64,000 bases of DNA. Source: Peribacillus loiseleuriae (GTDB lineage: Bacteria; Bacillota; Bacilli; Bacillales; DSM-1321). Below, piece after piece: positions 32,094 through 40,810 of this stretch. The notes under the pieces were generated by a model that saw nothing but the letters and a program-made list of their open reading frames with translations, had not been told where the DNA came from and did no database searches. Where the stretch lies: NCBI RefSeq assembly GCF_001183985.1, contig NZ_LFZW01000001.1:1581812-1645811 (forward strand), given 5' to 3'. The number at the start of each line of letters is the position of its first letter. Position 1 is the stretch's first letter. A program made the position numbers and the translations under genes.

Positions 32094-33809
32094 TCATTTC
32101 TCATCCTTCATATTAATGACTTGATCTGGGCTAGGCGTCACATAAACCGTTTGCTGGTTATCATATATAACAAAACCAGGTTTTGAACCGTTCGGTTTTT
32201 TTACATAGCGTACCTTTGTGAAATCAACTGGTACTGAACTGGACGTTTGCGCTTTGCTGAAGTAAGCCGCCAATCCTGCAGCTTCTTTGATGGTTTCACT
32301 GCTTGGATCTTCGCTACGGATGATGACATGGGAGCCGGGAATGTCTTTAGTGTGAAGCCAGATTTCATCACGACGTGCAAATTTATTCGTTAAGTACTCA
32401 TTCTGTTTATTATTTTTACCTACAAAAATTTGTGTGCCGTCGGTTGAATAATATTGCTCAAGCTGTGGCTTTGCGTTTGCGGGCTTTTTCATGCCTTTTT
32501 TTTGTTTCTTTTTTATATAGCCTTCTTCTTGTAGCTCTTCACGAATCTCGTCAATATCTTTTGGTGAAGCGGATTGTAGCTGCTGATGTAAACGATCGAA
32601 ATAGGCAACTTCGGCTTCCGCTTTCTCAATTTGTTCTTGAACAAATACAACAGCATTTTTCGCTTTCTGATATTTCGAGAAATACTTCTGTGCATTTTCT
32701 GCTGGTGTCTTTTGTGGATTCAGACTAATGGTAACCGTCTTGCCATCTTCTTCGTAATAATTTATGACTTCAATTTGCTTCATGCCACGTTTCATTTGAT
32801 AGAGATTCGCGGTTAACAGTTCACCGAACAGTTGATATTCTTCTCCACGCTCGCTTTCTTGCAATGTTCTTTCAAGCTTGCCGATTTTCTTTTTGTTTTT
32901 TTCCAATTCATTCGCAATAAATCGTTCTAGATCATTGCCTTGTTGTTTCACACGATCTCTTTCAGCTTTGCCAAAATAATAGCGATCTAGCATCTCGCTT
33001 AAGGTTGCAAAAGAACGTCCTTCACCTTGAATATGTTGTAGTTCTATCATATAGAATGATTCTTTTTCATCAGAATTCACAATAATAGGTGAATATTCGC
33101 GGTTCGCAAGTTTCTTTATTAACGATAAAAAGGTGGTGGGAAGTGTAGCTCGGTTTACTAGGCCAGCTGTGTGAATCACTTCTTTCGCAAATAAAGGTGA
33201 GACACCAGCGAACCTGGCTACTATTTGTTTATCCACCTTACCTGCATTAAAATCAATTGCTTTTAAGACATCTTCTTCAGTTGCGGTGAAGGGATTCATT
33301 TTTCCCTGAGCTGGTGGTGCAATATAGGTTTGTCCAGGCAAGATAGCTCGATGACTATTTACTGCATATGAAACATGTTTAATACTATCTAGAATCATGT
33401 TCGTTTCTTTATCTACCAAGATAATATTACTATGACGCCCCATGATTTCTACAATTAATAATTTTTGTGACAGATCCCCGAGCTCATTTCTTCCTTTTAC
33501 TTCAATCATTAGCATCCGATCGAGCCCTTCTTGGTAAATGTTTTCGATCGTATAGCCTTCTAAATATTTACGTAGCAACATGCAAAACATCGGTGGCTCT
33601 TTTGGGTTTTCATAGGTTTCTTCTGTGATTTGAAATCTTGCATGACTTGGGTGTGCTGATAGTAAGAGCTTATGGTTTTTCCTGCCCGCACGAATGATTA
33701 GGATGAGTTCATTTTTATAAGGTTGATGAATTTTACTGATTCTTCCACCATTCAATTGAGAAGATATTTCTTCTGTCATTGCTTTTGTAAATAAACCGTC
33801 AAAAGACAT
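32094..33809 (-). CDS. rqcH: Ribosome quality control protein RqcH (NFACT, YloA/FbpA)
   Basis: RqcH binds 50S subunits holding stalled peptidyl-tRNA, recruits tRNA-Ala and adds C-terminal alanine tails that mark the chain for degradation. The 571-residue NFACT protein has the N-domain (about 1-180) with the Asp97-Arg98 pair (in EGLDRML) needed for tailing, a helix-hairpin-helix and long coiled-coil middle (about 290-435), and the NFACT-R domain ([20 protein letters not shown] and [14 protein letters not shown]). It stands alone on the minus strand. AAAGGAAG precedes the start. Older annotations as a fibronectin-binding protein refer to the same family. Confidence 0.95.
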   Translation of the reverse strand: MSFDGLFTKAMTEEISSQLNGGRISKIHQPYKNELILIIRAGRKNHKLLLSAHPSHARFQITEETYENPKEPPMFCMLLRKYLEGYTIENIYQEGLDRMLMIEVKGRNELGDLSQKLLIVEIMGRHSNIILVDKETNMILDSIKHVSYAVNSHRAILPGQTYIAPPAQGKMNPFTATEEDVLKAIDFNAGKVDKQIVARFAGVSPLFAKEVIHTAGLVNRATLPTTFLSLIKKLANREYSPIIVNSDEKESFYMIELQHIQGEGRSFATLSEMLDRYYFGKAERDRVKQQGNDLERFIANELEKNKKKIGKLERTLQESERGEEYQLFGELLTANLYQMKRGMKQIEVINYYEEDGKTVTISLNPQKTPAENAQKYFSKYQKAKNAVVFVQEQIEKAEAEVAYFDRLHQQLQSASPKDIDEIREELQEEGYIKKKQKKGMKKPANAKPQLEQYYSTDGTQIFVGKNNKQNEYLTNKFARRDEIWLHTKDIPGSHVIIRSEDPSSETIKEAAGLAAYFSKAQTSSSVPVDFTKVRYVKKPNGSKPGFVIYDNQQTVYVTPSPDQVINMKDEK

Positions 33810-33850
33810 ATGTATATACTTCCTTTATTTTTATTTTTTTACCTGTCTTA

Positions 33851-33867
33851 AAAGGGTCAGACCCTTT
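33851..33867. repeat. Perfect palindrome between rqcH and the P-ATPase gene
   Basis: AAAGGGTC-A-GACCCTTT is a perfect 8-bp inverted repeat around one base, located in the rqcH upstream region. The same AGGGTCAGAC core recurs in the rpoZ terminator at 39254. It could be an operator or a remnant of a short repeat; nothing decides between them. Confidence 0.4.
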
Positions 33868-34075
33868 CGTTAAGGGATACCTTCCTACTTTTCGTAATTA
33901 TAGCATGTTTTAGGACGAGTCTGAATAAACATGGATTAAGACAAGTTTAAGGAGAAATTATTCAAAGCTTAATAAGACGCTGAAGTTGGTTACAGCAAGA
34001 AGCTGGAAAGTGAAATCAATCTACATTGTCTGGGCAGGGTTTGATTCATTCTATGTGGAGGATGTGTGATATTTA

Positions 34076-36754
34076 ATGAAGTTCAGGGAAATGGATACGC
34101 AACAAATAGAGACGGCCTTAGAAACAAGCGTCCGGCTTGGATTGAAAGAGGCAGAGGTGAATAAAAGACAGCAATTGAAGGGATATAACGAACTTCAAGA
34201 AGGGGAAAAGCAGTCAGCTATCCTGTTATTCTTTGCACAGTTTAAGGATTTTATGGTTATCGTTCTACTTGCTGCTACCTTAATCTCAGGAATTCTTGGA
34301 GAATACATCGATGCTATCGCAATCATTGCCATCATTTTAGTGAATGGTTTTTTAGGATTTTTTCAGGAGCGGAAAGCAGAGAAATCGCTTGAAGCATTAA
34401 AACAGATGGCTGCGCCACAAGTACAAGTACTTAGAGATGGGGAATGGAAAAGGATACCATCTCGAGAAGCTGTCATGGGTGACATTTTAAAGTTTACGAG
34501 TGGCGACAGGATAGGAGCCGACTTAAGAATCATAGAATCTGCATCTTTAGAAATTGAAGAATCCGCACTTACTGGAGAATCTGTTCCGGTTGCAAAGCTG
34601 AATGAAGCGATTAGATATGATGTTGAAAGCATTGGAGACGAAGTAAACCTTGCATTTATGGGAACGATGGTAACTCGGGGAAGTGGCACAGGTGTAGTCG
34701 TTGCAACTGGTATGGAAACGGCGATGGGGAAAATTGCCGACTTGCTACAATCTACTGAAACGCAAATTACACCGTTGCAGCGCAGACTTGAACAATTAGG
34801 AAAAATACTTATTTTCACAGCACTTTTTTTAACTATTGTGGTTGTGGCGACAGGAATATTACAGGGGAACGATCTTTACACTATGTTCTTGTCAGGGGTC
34901 TCCCTAGCAGTAGCTGCGATACCAGAAGGCCTACCAGCAATTGTTACAGTTGCATTGTCGCTCGGTGTGCAGCGAATGATTCGAAAAAATGCGATTGTTA
35001 GAAAGCTTCCTGCAGTTGAAACCTTAGGGTGCGCTTCAGTCATTTGTTCCGACAAAACAGGAACGATGACCCAAAATAAAATGACGGTTACTCATGTTTG
35101 GAGTGGAGGTAAGACATGGAATGTGTCAGGAACTGGATATCAACCTGATGGCGAATTCTATGATGGCGAAAAAAAAGTAGCACCAAAATCAGACAAATCA
35201 CTGCACCAGCTGCTTACATTTGGGCTCCTATGTAATCACGCAGATTTGGTAGTAAAAGATAGTAAGTATGTAGTAGATGGGGATCCGACAGAAGGTGCTT
35301 TGCTTGTAAGTGCTATGAAGGCAGGATTAACCCGTGAATCGATCATGAACAATTTTACGATTGTGAAGGAATTTCCATTCGACTCGACCAGAAAGATGAT
35401 GAGTGTTGTTGTCAAAGACGAGAATGGCAAGCAATTTGTTGTAGTAAAAGGAGCTCCTGACGTATTGATCTCTCGTTGTGATTCGATTCTATGGTCACAG
35501 AAATCACAATTCCTTTCGAAAGAAAATATCAATCATGTACAAGAGGCAATTAATGGTCTTGCCCGACAAGCATTGCGGACCATTGCAATTGGCTTTAAAC
35601 CATTATCACCAGGGACCATATTGCTAGATGAAGCAGAAGCGGAAAGAAATTTAGTCTTTATCGGTTTACAAGGCATGATTGATCCTCCGAGAGCTGAAGT
35701 TGGTCTTGCGGTTAAAGAAAGTAGAGAAGCAGGGATTAAAACGGTAATGATCACAGGTGACCATGCCCAAACGGCAAAAGCGATTGCTAGTCAGTTGGGA
35801 ATTCTACGAGGAAAAGAAAAGGTGATTGAAGGGAAGCAATTGGCAGAAATGTCAATGGGCGATCTAGAAGATGTTGTTGAAGATGTGGCTGTGTTCGCTC
35901 GTGTATCTCCTGAAGATAAGTTGAAGATCGTCAAAGCATTTCAAAATAAAGGGCATATTGTGGCAATGACTGGTGATGGTGTTAATGATGCACCGGCTAT
36001 TAAAACAGCAGATATTGGGATTGCTATGGGGATTACTGGTACAGATGTGGCGAAAGAAGCTTCATCTCTGATTTTACTTGACGATAATTTTGCTTCTATT
36101 AAATCTGCAATTGCTGAAGGTAGAAATATTTATGAAAATATCCGTAAATTTATTAGGTATTTACTTGCTTCCAACGTTGGAGAAATTATGGTTATGTTTT
36201 TTGCGATGCTAATGGCATTGCCGCTACCTCTCGTTCCCATCCAAATTCTTTGGGTAAACCTTGTAACAGATGGGTTGCCGGCTATGGCATTAGGACTGGA
36301 TAAAGCGGAAGGAGATTTAATGAAACGGAAGCCGCGTCATCCGAATGAAGGTGTTTTTGCAAGAGGGTTAGGATGGAAAGTTATTTCACGTGGGATTCTA
36401 ATCGGGCTAGCGACATTAATTGCTTTCATTGTCGTGTATAAAAACAATCCTGACAACCTCGTGTATGCACAAACGATTGCTTTTGCAACATTAGTTATGG
36501 CGCAGTTAATTCATGTATTTGATTGCCGTAGTGAAAAATCTATTCTTGCCAGAAATCCGTTTGGTAATAAATATTTGATTGGTGCAGTAATCTCATCGCT
36601 ACTGCTGATGCTCATTGCAATCTATTATCCACCGTTTCAACCAATTTTTCATACTGTGCCGATTGCTATGCGTGATTGGTTACTAGTAATAGGCATGGCA
36701 TCAATTCCAACTTTTTTGCTTGCTGGAACGTTTTTAGTAAGAAAAACAAAGTAA
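34076..36754 (+). CDS. yloB: Calcium-translocating P-type ATPase (PMR1/SERCA type)
   Basis: P2A-type ATPases expel Ca2+ using ATP through a phospho-aspartate. The 892-residue protein has an N-terminal cation ATPase domain, the actuator motif ESALTGESVPV (about 162-172), the transmembrane metal site AAIPEGLPAIVTVALSLGV (about 280-298), the phosphorylated Asp326 in DKTGTMTQN, the hinge MTGDGVNDAPA and ten predicted membrane helices. B. subtilis YloB, at the same locus, is a Ca2+ ATPase of vegetative cells and spores. The GGAGG site is 14 nt away, so a start at the ATG at 34088 is possible. Its stop codon overlaps the end of a mini-element. Confidence 0.92.
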   Translation: MKFREMDTQQIETALETSVRLGLKEAEVNKRQQLKGYNELQEGEKQSAILLFFAQFKDFMVIVLLAATLISGILGEYIDAIAIIAIILVNGFLGFFQERKAEKSLEALKQMAAPQVQVLRDGEWKRIPSREAVMGDILKFTSGDRIGADLRIIESASLEIEESALTGESVPVAKLNEAIRYDVESIGDEVNLAFMGTMVTRGSGTGVVVATGMETAMGKIADLLQSTETQITPLQRRLEQLGKILIFTALFLTIVVVATGILQGNDLYTMFLSGVSLAVAAIPEGLPAIVTVALSLGVQRMIRKNAIVRKLPAVETLGCASVICSDKTGTMTQNKMTVTHVWSGGKTWNVSGTGYQPDGEFYDGEKKVAPKSDKSLHQLLTFGLLCNHADLVVKDSKYVVDGDPTEGALLVSAMKAGLTRESIMNNFTIVKEFPFDSTRKMMSVVVKDENGKQFVVVKGAPDVLISRCDSILWSQKSQFLSKENINHVQEAINGLARQALRTIAIGFKPLSPGTILLDEAEAERNLVFIGLQGMIDPPRAEVGLAVKESREAGIKTVMITGDHAQTAKAIASQLGILRGKEKVIEGKQLAEMSMGDLEDVVEDVAVFARVSPEDKLKIVKAFQNKGHIVAMTGDGVNDAPAIKTADIGIAMGITGTDVAKEASSLILLDDNFASIKSAIAEGRNIYENIRKFIRYLLASNVGEIMVMFFAMLMALPLPLVPIQILWVNLVTDGLPAMALGLDKAEGDLMKRKPRHPNEGVFARGLGWKVISRGILIGLATLIAFIVVYKNNPDNLVYAQTIAFATLVMAQLIHVFDCRSEKSILARNPFGNKYLIGAVISSLLLMLIAIYYPPFQPIFHTVPIAMRDWLLVIGMASIPTFLLAGTFLVRKTK

Positions 36755-36965
36755 AGGGAATCTTCCATCAGAGGACAGCTCCCTCTGATGGTTAGTTATG
36801 GCTTACACGGTGTGAGTCAGACAGACGAAGACATGAGACCGTAGCGTTTCTAGTCTGTGTTCATTAATTACGGGGTTTCTATGCTACTATCCTTCACAAA
36901 CTAATCTTTAAACTGTTCATAAAAATTGAAGTGAATGGTATTACAGCCTGTTAAATGGGGGTAAA
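36751..36965 (-). mobile_element. PATE-like mini-element, copy E (minus orientation)
   Basis: Read on the minus strand, the element begins after TTTAC (36965-36961) with CCCCATTTAACAGGCTGTAATACC, nearly the same as the left end of copy B. It ends in a CCATCAGAGG/CCTCTGATGG hairpin (36764-36791) followed by GGAAGATTCCCTTTAC at 36766-36751. Both terminal pentamers are TTTAC. The right-end pentamer covers the TAA stop of the P-ATPase gene. The 135-nt interior has no ORF. The hairpin could also act as a terminator, although no T-run follows on the plus strand. Confidence 0.5.
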
Positions 36966-36971
36966 CTATGA

Positions 36972-37017
36972 TATAATTTTTAAGGTAGTAGAGAGTGTCT
37001 CTATTACCTTTTTATTT
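36972..37017 (+). promoter_or_regulatory. Extended -10 box directly followed by a terminator hairpin
   Basis: TGATATAAT (TATAAT at 36972-36977) has only a poor -35 box (TGTTAA). It is followed at once by the hairpin AAGGTAGTAGAGA-GTG-TCTCTATTACCTT and a T-run (36983-37017). If the promoter works, the transcript would be a hairpin of about 30 nt. More simply, the hairpin ends the P-ATPase transcript and the -10 match is chance. Confidence 0.4.
36983..37017 (+). terminator. Intrinsic terminator upstream of yicC-like gene
   Basis: A 13-bp near-perfect stem (AAGGTAGTAGAGA with TCTCTATTACCTT, one mismatch) and a GTG loop are followed by TTTTTATTT. It lies between the P-ATPase gene and the next operon. 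Confidence 0.8.
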
Positions 37018-37169
37018 GGATAGATTATATAGTGACCATACCAATTTACATATGCAGGTATAAGTATGACTAATCTTGTTTGACGTATATATTGAACTGT
37101 TCAACATCAGCTAATGGCGGTCCCTTCGATTGTTTTCATTTATCATTTTGTTAAGTAGGAAGTGATGCT

Positions 37170-38045
37170 ATGGTAGTTAGTATGACCGGTTATGGAAGAG
37201 GTAAAGCTGAACATGATACAATTAAGGTTACGGTAGAAATGAAGACCGTCAACCATCGTTTTTGTGAGTTCGTGATTCGTCTTCCGCGCCAGCTTCTAGT
37301 CTTTGAAGACAAATTAAAGAAAAAAGCGAATGAATACATAAGAAGAGGTCGTGCAGAGATATTTATTACCGTTGAGGGAGAAGGACTTGTTTCTAAAAAA
37401 CTTAAGTTAGATTGGGAGCTGTCCGATCAATTTTTTTCATTGATGGACAAAGTGAAAAAGAAGTATCAACTGGATACATCTGTAAGCCTTCATGATGTAC
37501 TTCAACTGGAAGAGCTATTGTCTGTCGAAGAGGAACCTACTGAAAATAAGGATATGGAGCAAGTCCTCTTTGTTGCTTTTATGGAGGCACTTGAGCAACT
37601 TAAGAAAATGAGGCTTCAGGAAGGGGTAGAACTGCATAATGATCTGCAAGGGCAACTCGGGAAATTTCAAGTTGTAGTAGATGAATTAAAGAAGTATGCA
37701 CCTTCTGTTGGCAATCAGTATCGAGAACGTCTTGTCCAAAAGCTAACTGATTTTACAAATGGGCTTGTGGAAGAAAGCAGACTCTTGACTGAAGCCGCCA
37801 TATTTGCTGATAAAGCGGATATTAATGAAGAATTAACTAGACTGGAAAGCCATAAAATTCAATTTTTAGATACACTTGAGCACACAGAACCTATCGGACG
37901 AAAACTTGACTTTCTTGTGCAGGAAATGAATCGTGAAGTAAATACGATAGGATCGAAGGCAAATGATTCAATCATAACAAAGAATGTAGTCGAAATGAAA
38001 AGTTTACTTGAAAAAATGAAAGAACAAGTTCAAAATATCGAGTAG
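37170..38045 (+). CDS. yloC: YicC family endoribonuclease-like protein YloC
   Basis: YicC family proteins have been reported as endoribonucleases; the E. coli member promotes decay of the small RNA RyhB, and B. subtilis YloC has in vitro RNase activity. The 291-residue product starts with the conserved SMTGYGR motif, has the VEMKTVNHRFCEFVIRLP strand and a coiled-coil middle, and ends with the DUF1732 part (EELTRLESHKIQF, LDFLVQEMNREVNTIGSKAN). An AGGAAGTGA site fits the ATG. It heads the remA-gmk-rpoZ group. Confidence 0.9.
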   Translation: MVVSMTGYGRGKAEHDTIKVTVEMKTVNHRFCEFVIRLPRQLLVFEDKLKKKANEYIRRGRAEIFITVEGEGLVSKKLKLDWELSDQFFSLMDKVKKKYQLDTSVSLHDVLQLEELLSVEEEPTENKDMEQVLFVAFMEALEQLKKMRLQEGVELHNDLQGQLGKFQVVVDELKKYAPSVGNQYRERLVQKLTDFTNGLVEESRLLTEAAIFADKADINEELTRLESHKIQFLDTLEHTEPIGRKLDFLVQEMNREVNTIGSKANDSIITKNVVEMKSLLEKMKEQVQNIE

Positions 38046-38098
38046 TCTGTTTACGTTCTTTGGATTGAGGCGACACTAGATATGGATGGGGGACGAAA

Positions 38099-38362
38099 AT
38101 GTCTATTAAGCTCATAAATATTGGTTTTGGAAATATTGTTTCGGCTAATCGTATTGTATCAATCGTGAGTCCAGAATCGGCGCCAATCAAACGAATCATC
38201 CAAGATGCACGTGATCGCAGTTCACTAATAGATGCTACTTACGGTAGAAGAACGAGGGCGGTTATCATTACAGACAGTGATCATGTCATTTTGTCCGCCG
38301 TCCAGCCTGAAACGGTTGCAGCCCGTCTTCATGACCGGGATGAAAGTGTAGAAGAGGGGTAA
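38099..38362 (+). CDS. remA: Extracellular matrix regulator RemA
   Basis: RemA is a small DNA-binding protein that activates biofilm matrix and osmoprotection operons in B. subtilis, forming ring-like oligomers. The 87-residue product has the conserved [34 protein letters not shown] and [20 protein letters not shown] segments. In this family Arg residues around position 18 and in the RR pair near residue 50 contact DNA. A TGGGGGA site precedes the ATG. It lies 9 bp from gmk. Confidence 0.94.
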   Translation: MSIKLINIGFGNIVSANRIVSIVSPESAPIKRIIQDARDRSSLIDATYGRRTRAVIITDSDHVILSAVQPETVAARLHDRDESVEEG

Positions 38363-38986
<624 letters not shown>

Positions 38987-38989
38987 ATT

Positions 38990-39196
38990 ATGTTATATCC
39001 ATCTATCGATTCGTTATTGCTGAAAATTGATTCTAAATATTCGCTTGTATCCGTTGCAGCTAAACGTGCAAGACAAATGCAAATTAAAAATGATTGTCGT
39101 ATCGAAAAGCCTGTATCTTATAAATCAGTAGGTCGTGCTCTTGAAGAAATTTATTCAGGTAATTTAACGTATGATAATCAGTATGAAGAAAAGTAA
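38990..39196 (+). CDS. rpoZ: DNA-directed RNA polymerase subunit omega
   Basis: Omega helps fold and assemble beta-prime. The 68-residue product has the family core [20 protein letters not shown] followed by KRARQMQ, and the later [16 protein letters not shown]. It is directly downstream of gmk with GGAGGTTAAA before the ATG. A long terminator follows. Confidence 0.94.
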   Translation: MLYPSIDSLLLKIDSKYSLVSVAAKRARQMQIKNDCRIEKPVSYKSVGRALEEIYSGNLTYDNQYEEK

Positions 39197-39252
39197 GGAT
39201 TAATTGCACGTAAGCAGAACAGCTTTTGGCTGGACAGTAACTTTTGACAGAC

Positions 39253-39318
39253 AAGGGTCAGACTCTCTTTAGAACAATGGCAGACAAAGCTATTGTTAGG
39301 AGAGTCCGGCCCTTTCTT
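39253..39318 (+). terminator. Long terminator after rpoZ
   Basis: AAGGG..GACTCTC pairs with GAGAGTC..CCCTT, and the inner AACAAT pairs with ATTGTT, giving a 65-nt rod followed by a T-rich tail. It carries the AGGGTCAGAC core also seen at 33853. Confidence 0.7.
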
Positions 39319-39360
39319 GCATTTTTAACCAATTCAAGTAATCTGTCAGTAGTCAAGAAA

Positions 39361-39421
39361 TTTATCTCGGTTAACCATCAGTGGGGGATGATTCCCTCCG
39401 CTGATGGAAGTTTCAATTTAT
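39361..39421 (+). mobile_element. PATE-like mini-element, copy C (minimal)
   Basis: TTTAT (39361-39365) is followed by CTCGGTTAACC. Directly after that comes the right-end hairpin (CATCAG..GGG with CCC..CTGATG, 39376-39407) and GGAAGTTTCAATTTAT ending at 39421. Only 56 bp remain, so the left end is largely lost. It lies between the rpoZ terminator and the coaBC promoter. The rest of the gap to 39535 shows nothing else I can name. Confidence 0.5.
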
Positions 39422-39535
39422 AACCTAGAAGAACACTTCTTTTGTATCATATTTGGCTTATGTATGATTTTTTTAGTCACTACAGTGAATTCATAAGGTG
39501 TGACCCGCTATGGTCTTCATCTTTAATCAAGGTGC

Positions 39536-39563
39536 TTGCACTTTTAACGTTATCCTTCATAAT
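39536..39563 (+). promoter_or_regulatory. SigA-like promoter of coaBC-priA
   Basis: TTGCAC (39536-39541) and CATAAT (39558-39563) are 16 nt apart and 32 nt before the coaBC start. It would drive the long run from coaBC onwards. Confidence 0.5.
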
Positions 39564-39595
39564 AAGTAAAAAGAACAAGTGTTGGGGGAATGTGT

Positions 39596-40804
39596 ATGCT
39601 TACTAATAAAAAGATTCTTCTTTGTGTAACTGGTGGTATTGCGGTTTTCAAGGCTGCTGCATTAACGAGTAAACTAACTCAGGCTGGTGCACAGGTGAAG
39701 GTGATGATGAGTGAATCAGCGGGGAAATTTGTGACTCCGTTAACGTTCCAAGCTTTATCAAGGCATGATGTATATATAGATATATTTGATGAAAAAGACT
39801 CAGCAGTTATTGCCCATATTGATTTGGCTGATTGGGCAGATGTGATAGTAATTGCACCAGCAACAGCTAATATAATTGGAAAGATGGCAAACGGAATTGC
39901 TGATGATATGATTTCAACGACATTACTAGCAACCGTTGCTCCTGTCTGGATTGCCCCGGCGATGAATGTGCATATGTATGCCCATCCTGCCGTTCAAAAA
40001 AACATGGAAACGTTGAAAAGCTTTGACTATTCATTTATTGAACCTTCCGAGGGTTACTTAGCATGTGGCTATACAGGGAAGGGACGTCTAGAAGAACCCG
40101 AAACGATTGTTGAACAGCTTTCTGTCTTTTTCTCAAATAAAACAAAAGAATTACCTTTGAGCGGGAAAAGGATTGTCATAACAGCAGGGCCTACAAGGGA
40201 ACATATTGACCCTGTACGATATCTTTCTAATCGATCTACCGGAAAAATGGGTTATGCCCTTGCTGAACAAGCACTTGCTTTAGGTGCGAAGGTTGTATTG
40301 ATCACGGGACCTGTATCATTAGTGCCTCCTGAAAAAGCGGAAATTGTGCAGGTTGAGACTGCATCGGAAATGTATGAACAAGTGATGAAAGTTTATGAAG
40401 AGGCGGACGTGGTCATAAAATCAGCCGCCGTTAGTGACTATACACCTAAATTCGCTCATTCGAAAAAAATGAAGAAACAACCAGGAGAAAGTGTTCTTGA
40501 ATTAGAACGAACGAAAGATATTTTGCTAGAGCTTGGTAAGAAAAAAACAACACAAATACTGGTCGGTTTTGCAGCAGAAACAGACAACTTAAAAGAGTAT
40601 GCGATAGGAAAACTACACAAAAAGAACGCTGATATGATTGTTGCTAATAATGTAACAACCGAGGGAGCAGGGTTTGGCCATGATACAAACATTGTCACTC
40701 TTTTTAAAAAAGACGGTACAAATTTTGAACTTCCTTTGATGAGTAAAGCTGAAACCGCTAAAGCAGTCTTGCTGGAAGTTGTGGAGATGTTGAAAAAGGA
40801 ATGA
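39596..40804 (+). CDS. coaBC: Bifunctional phosphopantothenoylcysteine decarboxylase / phosphopantothenate-cysteine ligase
   Basis: CoaBC adds cysteine to phosphopantothenate (CoaB) and decarboxylates the product (CoaC) on the way to coenzyme A. The 402-residue protein has an N-terminal flavoprotein domain (LLCVTGGIAVFKA, APAMNVHMY and ACGYTGKGRL) and a C-terminal ligase domain (ITAGPTREHIDPVRYLSNRSTGKMGYALA). An in-frame ATG at 39590 is too close to GGGGGA (39583-39588), so 39596 is preferred. priA follows at 6 bp. Confidence 0.95.
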   Translation: MLTNKKILLCVTGGIAVFKAAALTSKLTQAGAQVKVMMSESAGKFVTPLTFQALSRHDVYIDIFDEKDSAVIAHIDLADWADVIVIAPATANIIGKMANGIADDMISTTLLATVAPVWIAPAMNVHMYAHPAVQKNMETLKSFDYSFIEPSEGYLACGYTGKGRLEEPETIVEQLSVFFSNKTKELPLSGKRIVITAGPTREHIDPVRYLSNRSTGKMGYALAEQALALGAKVVLITGPVSLVPPEKAEIVQVETASEMYEQVMKVYEEADVVIKSAAVSDYTPKFAHSKKMKKQPGESVLELERTKDILLELGKKKTTQILVGFAAETDNLKEYAIGKLHKKNADMIVANNVTTEGAGFGHDTNIVTLFKKDGTNFELPLMSKAETAKAVLLEVVEMLKKE

Positions 40805-40810
40805 TGATAC

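Noticed and set aside
36764..36791. Hairpin after the P-ATPase gene as an ordinary terminator
   Set aside because: No T-run follows, and it matches the right-end hairpin of the mini-element family in minus orientation.
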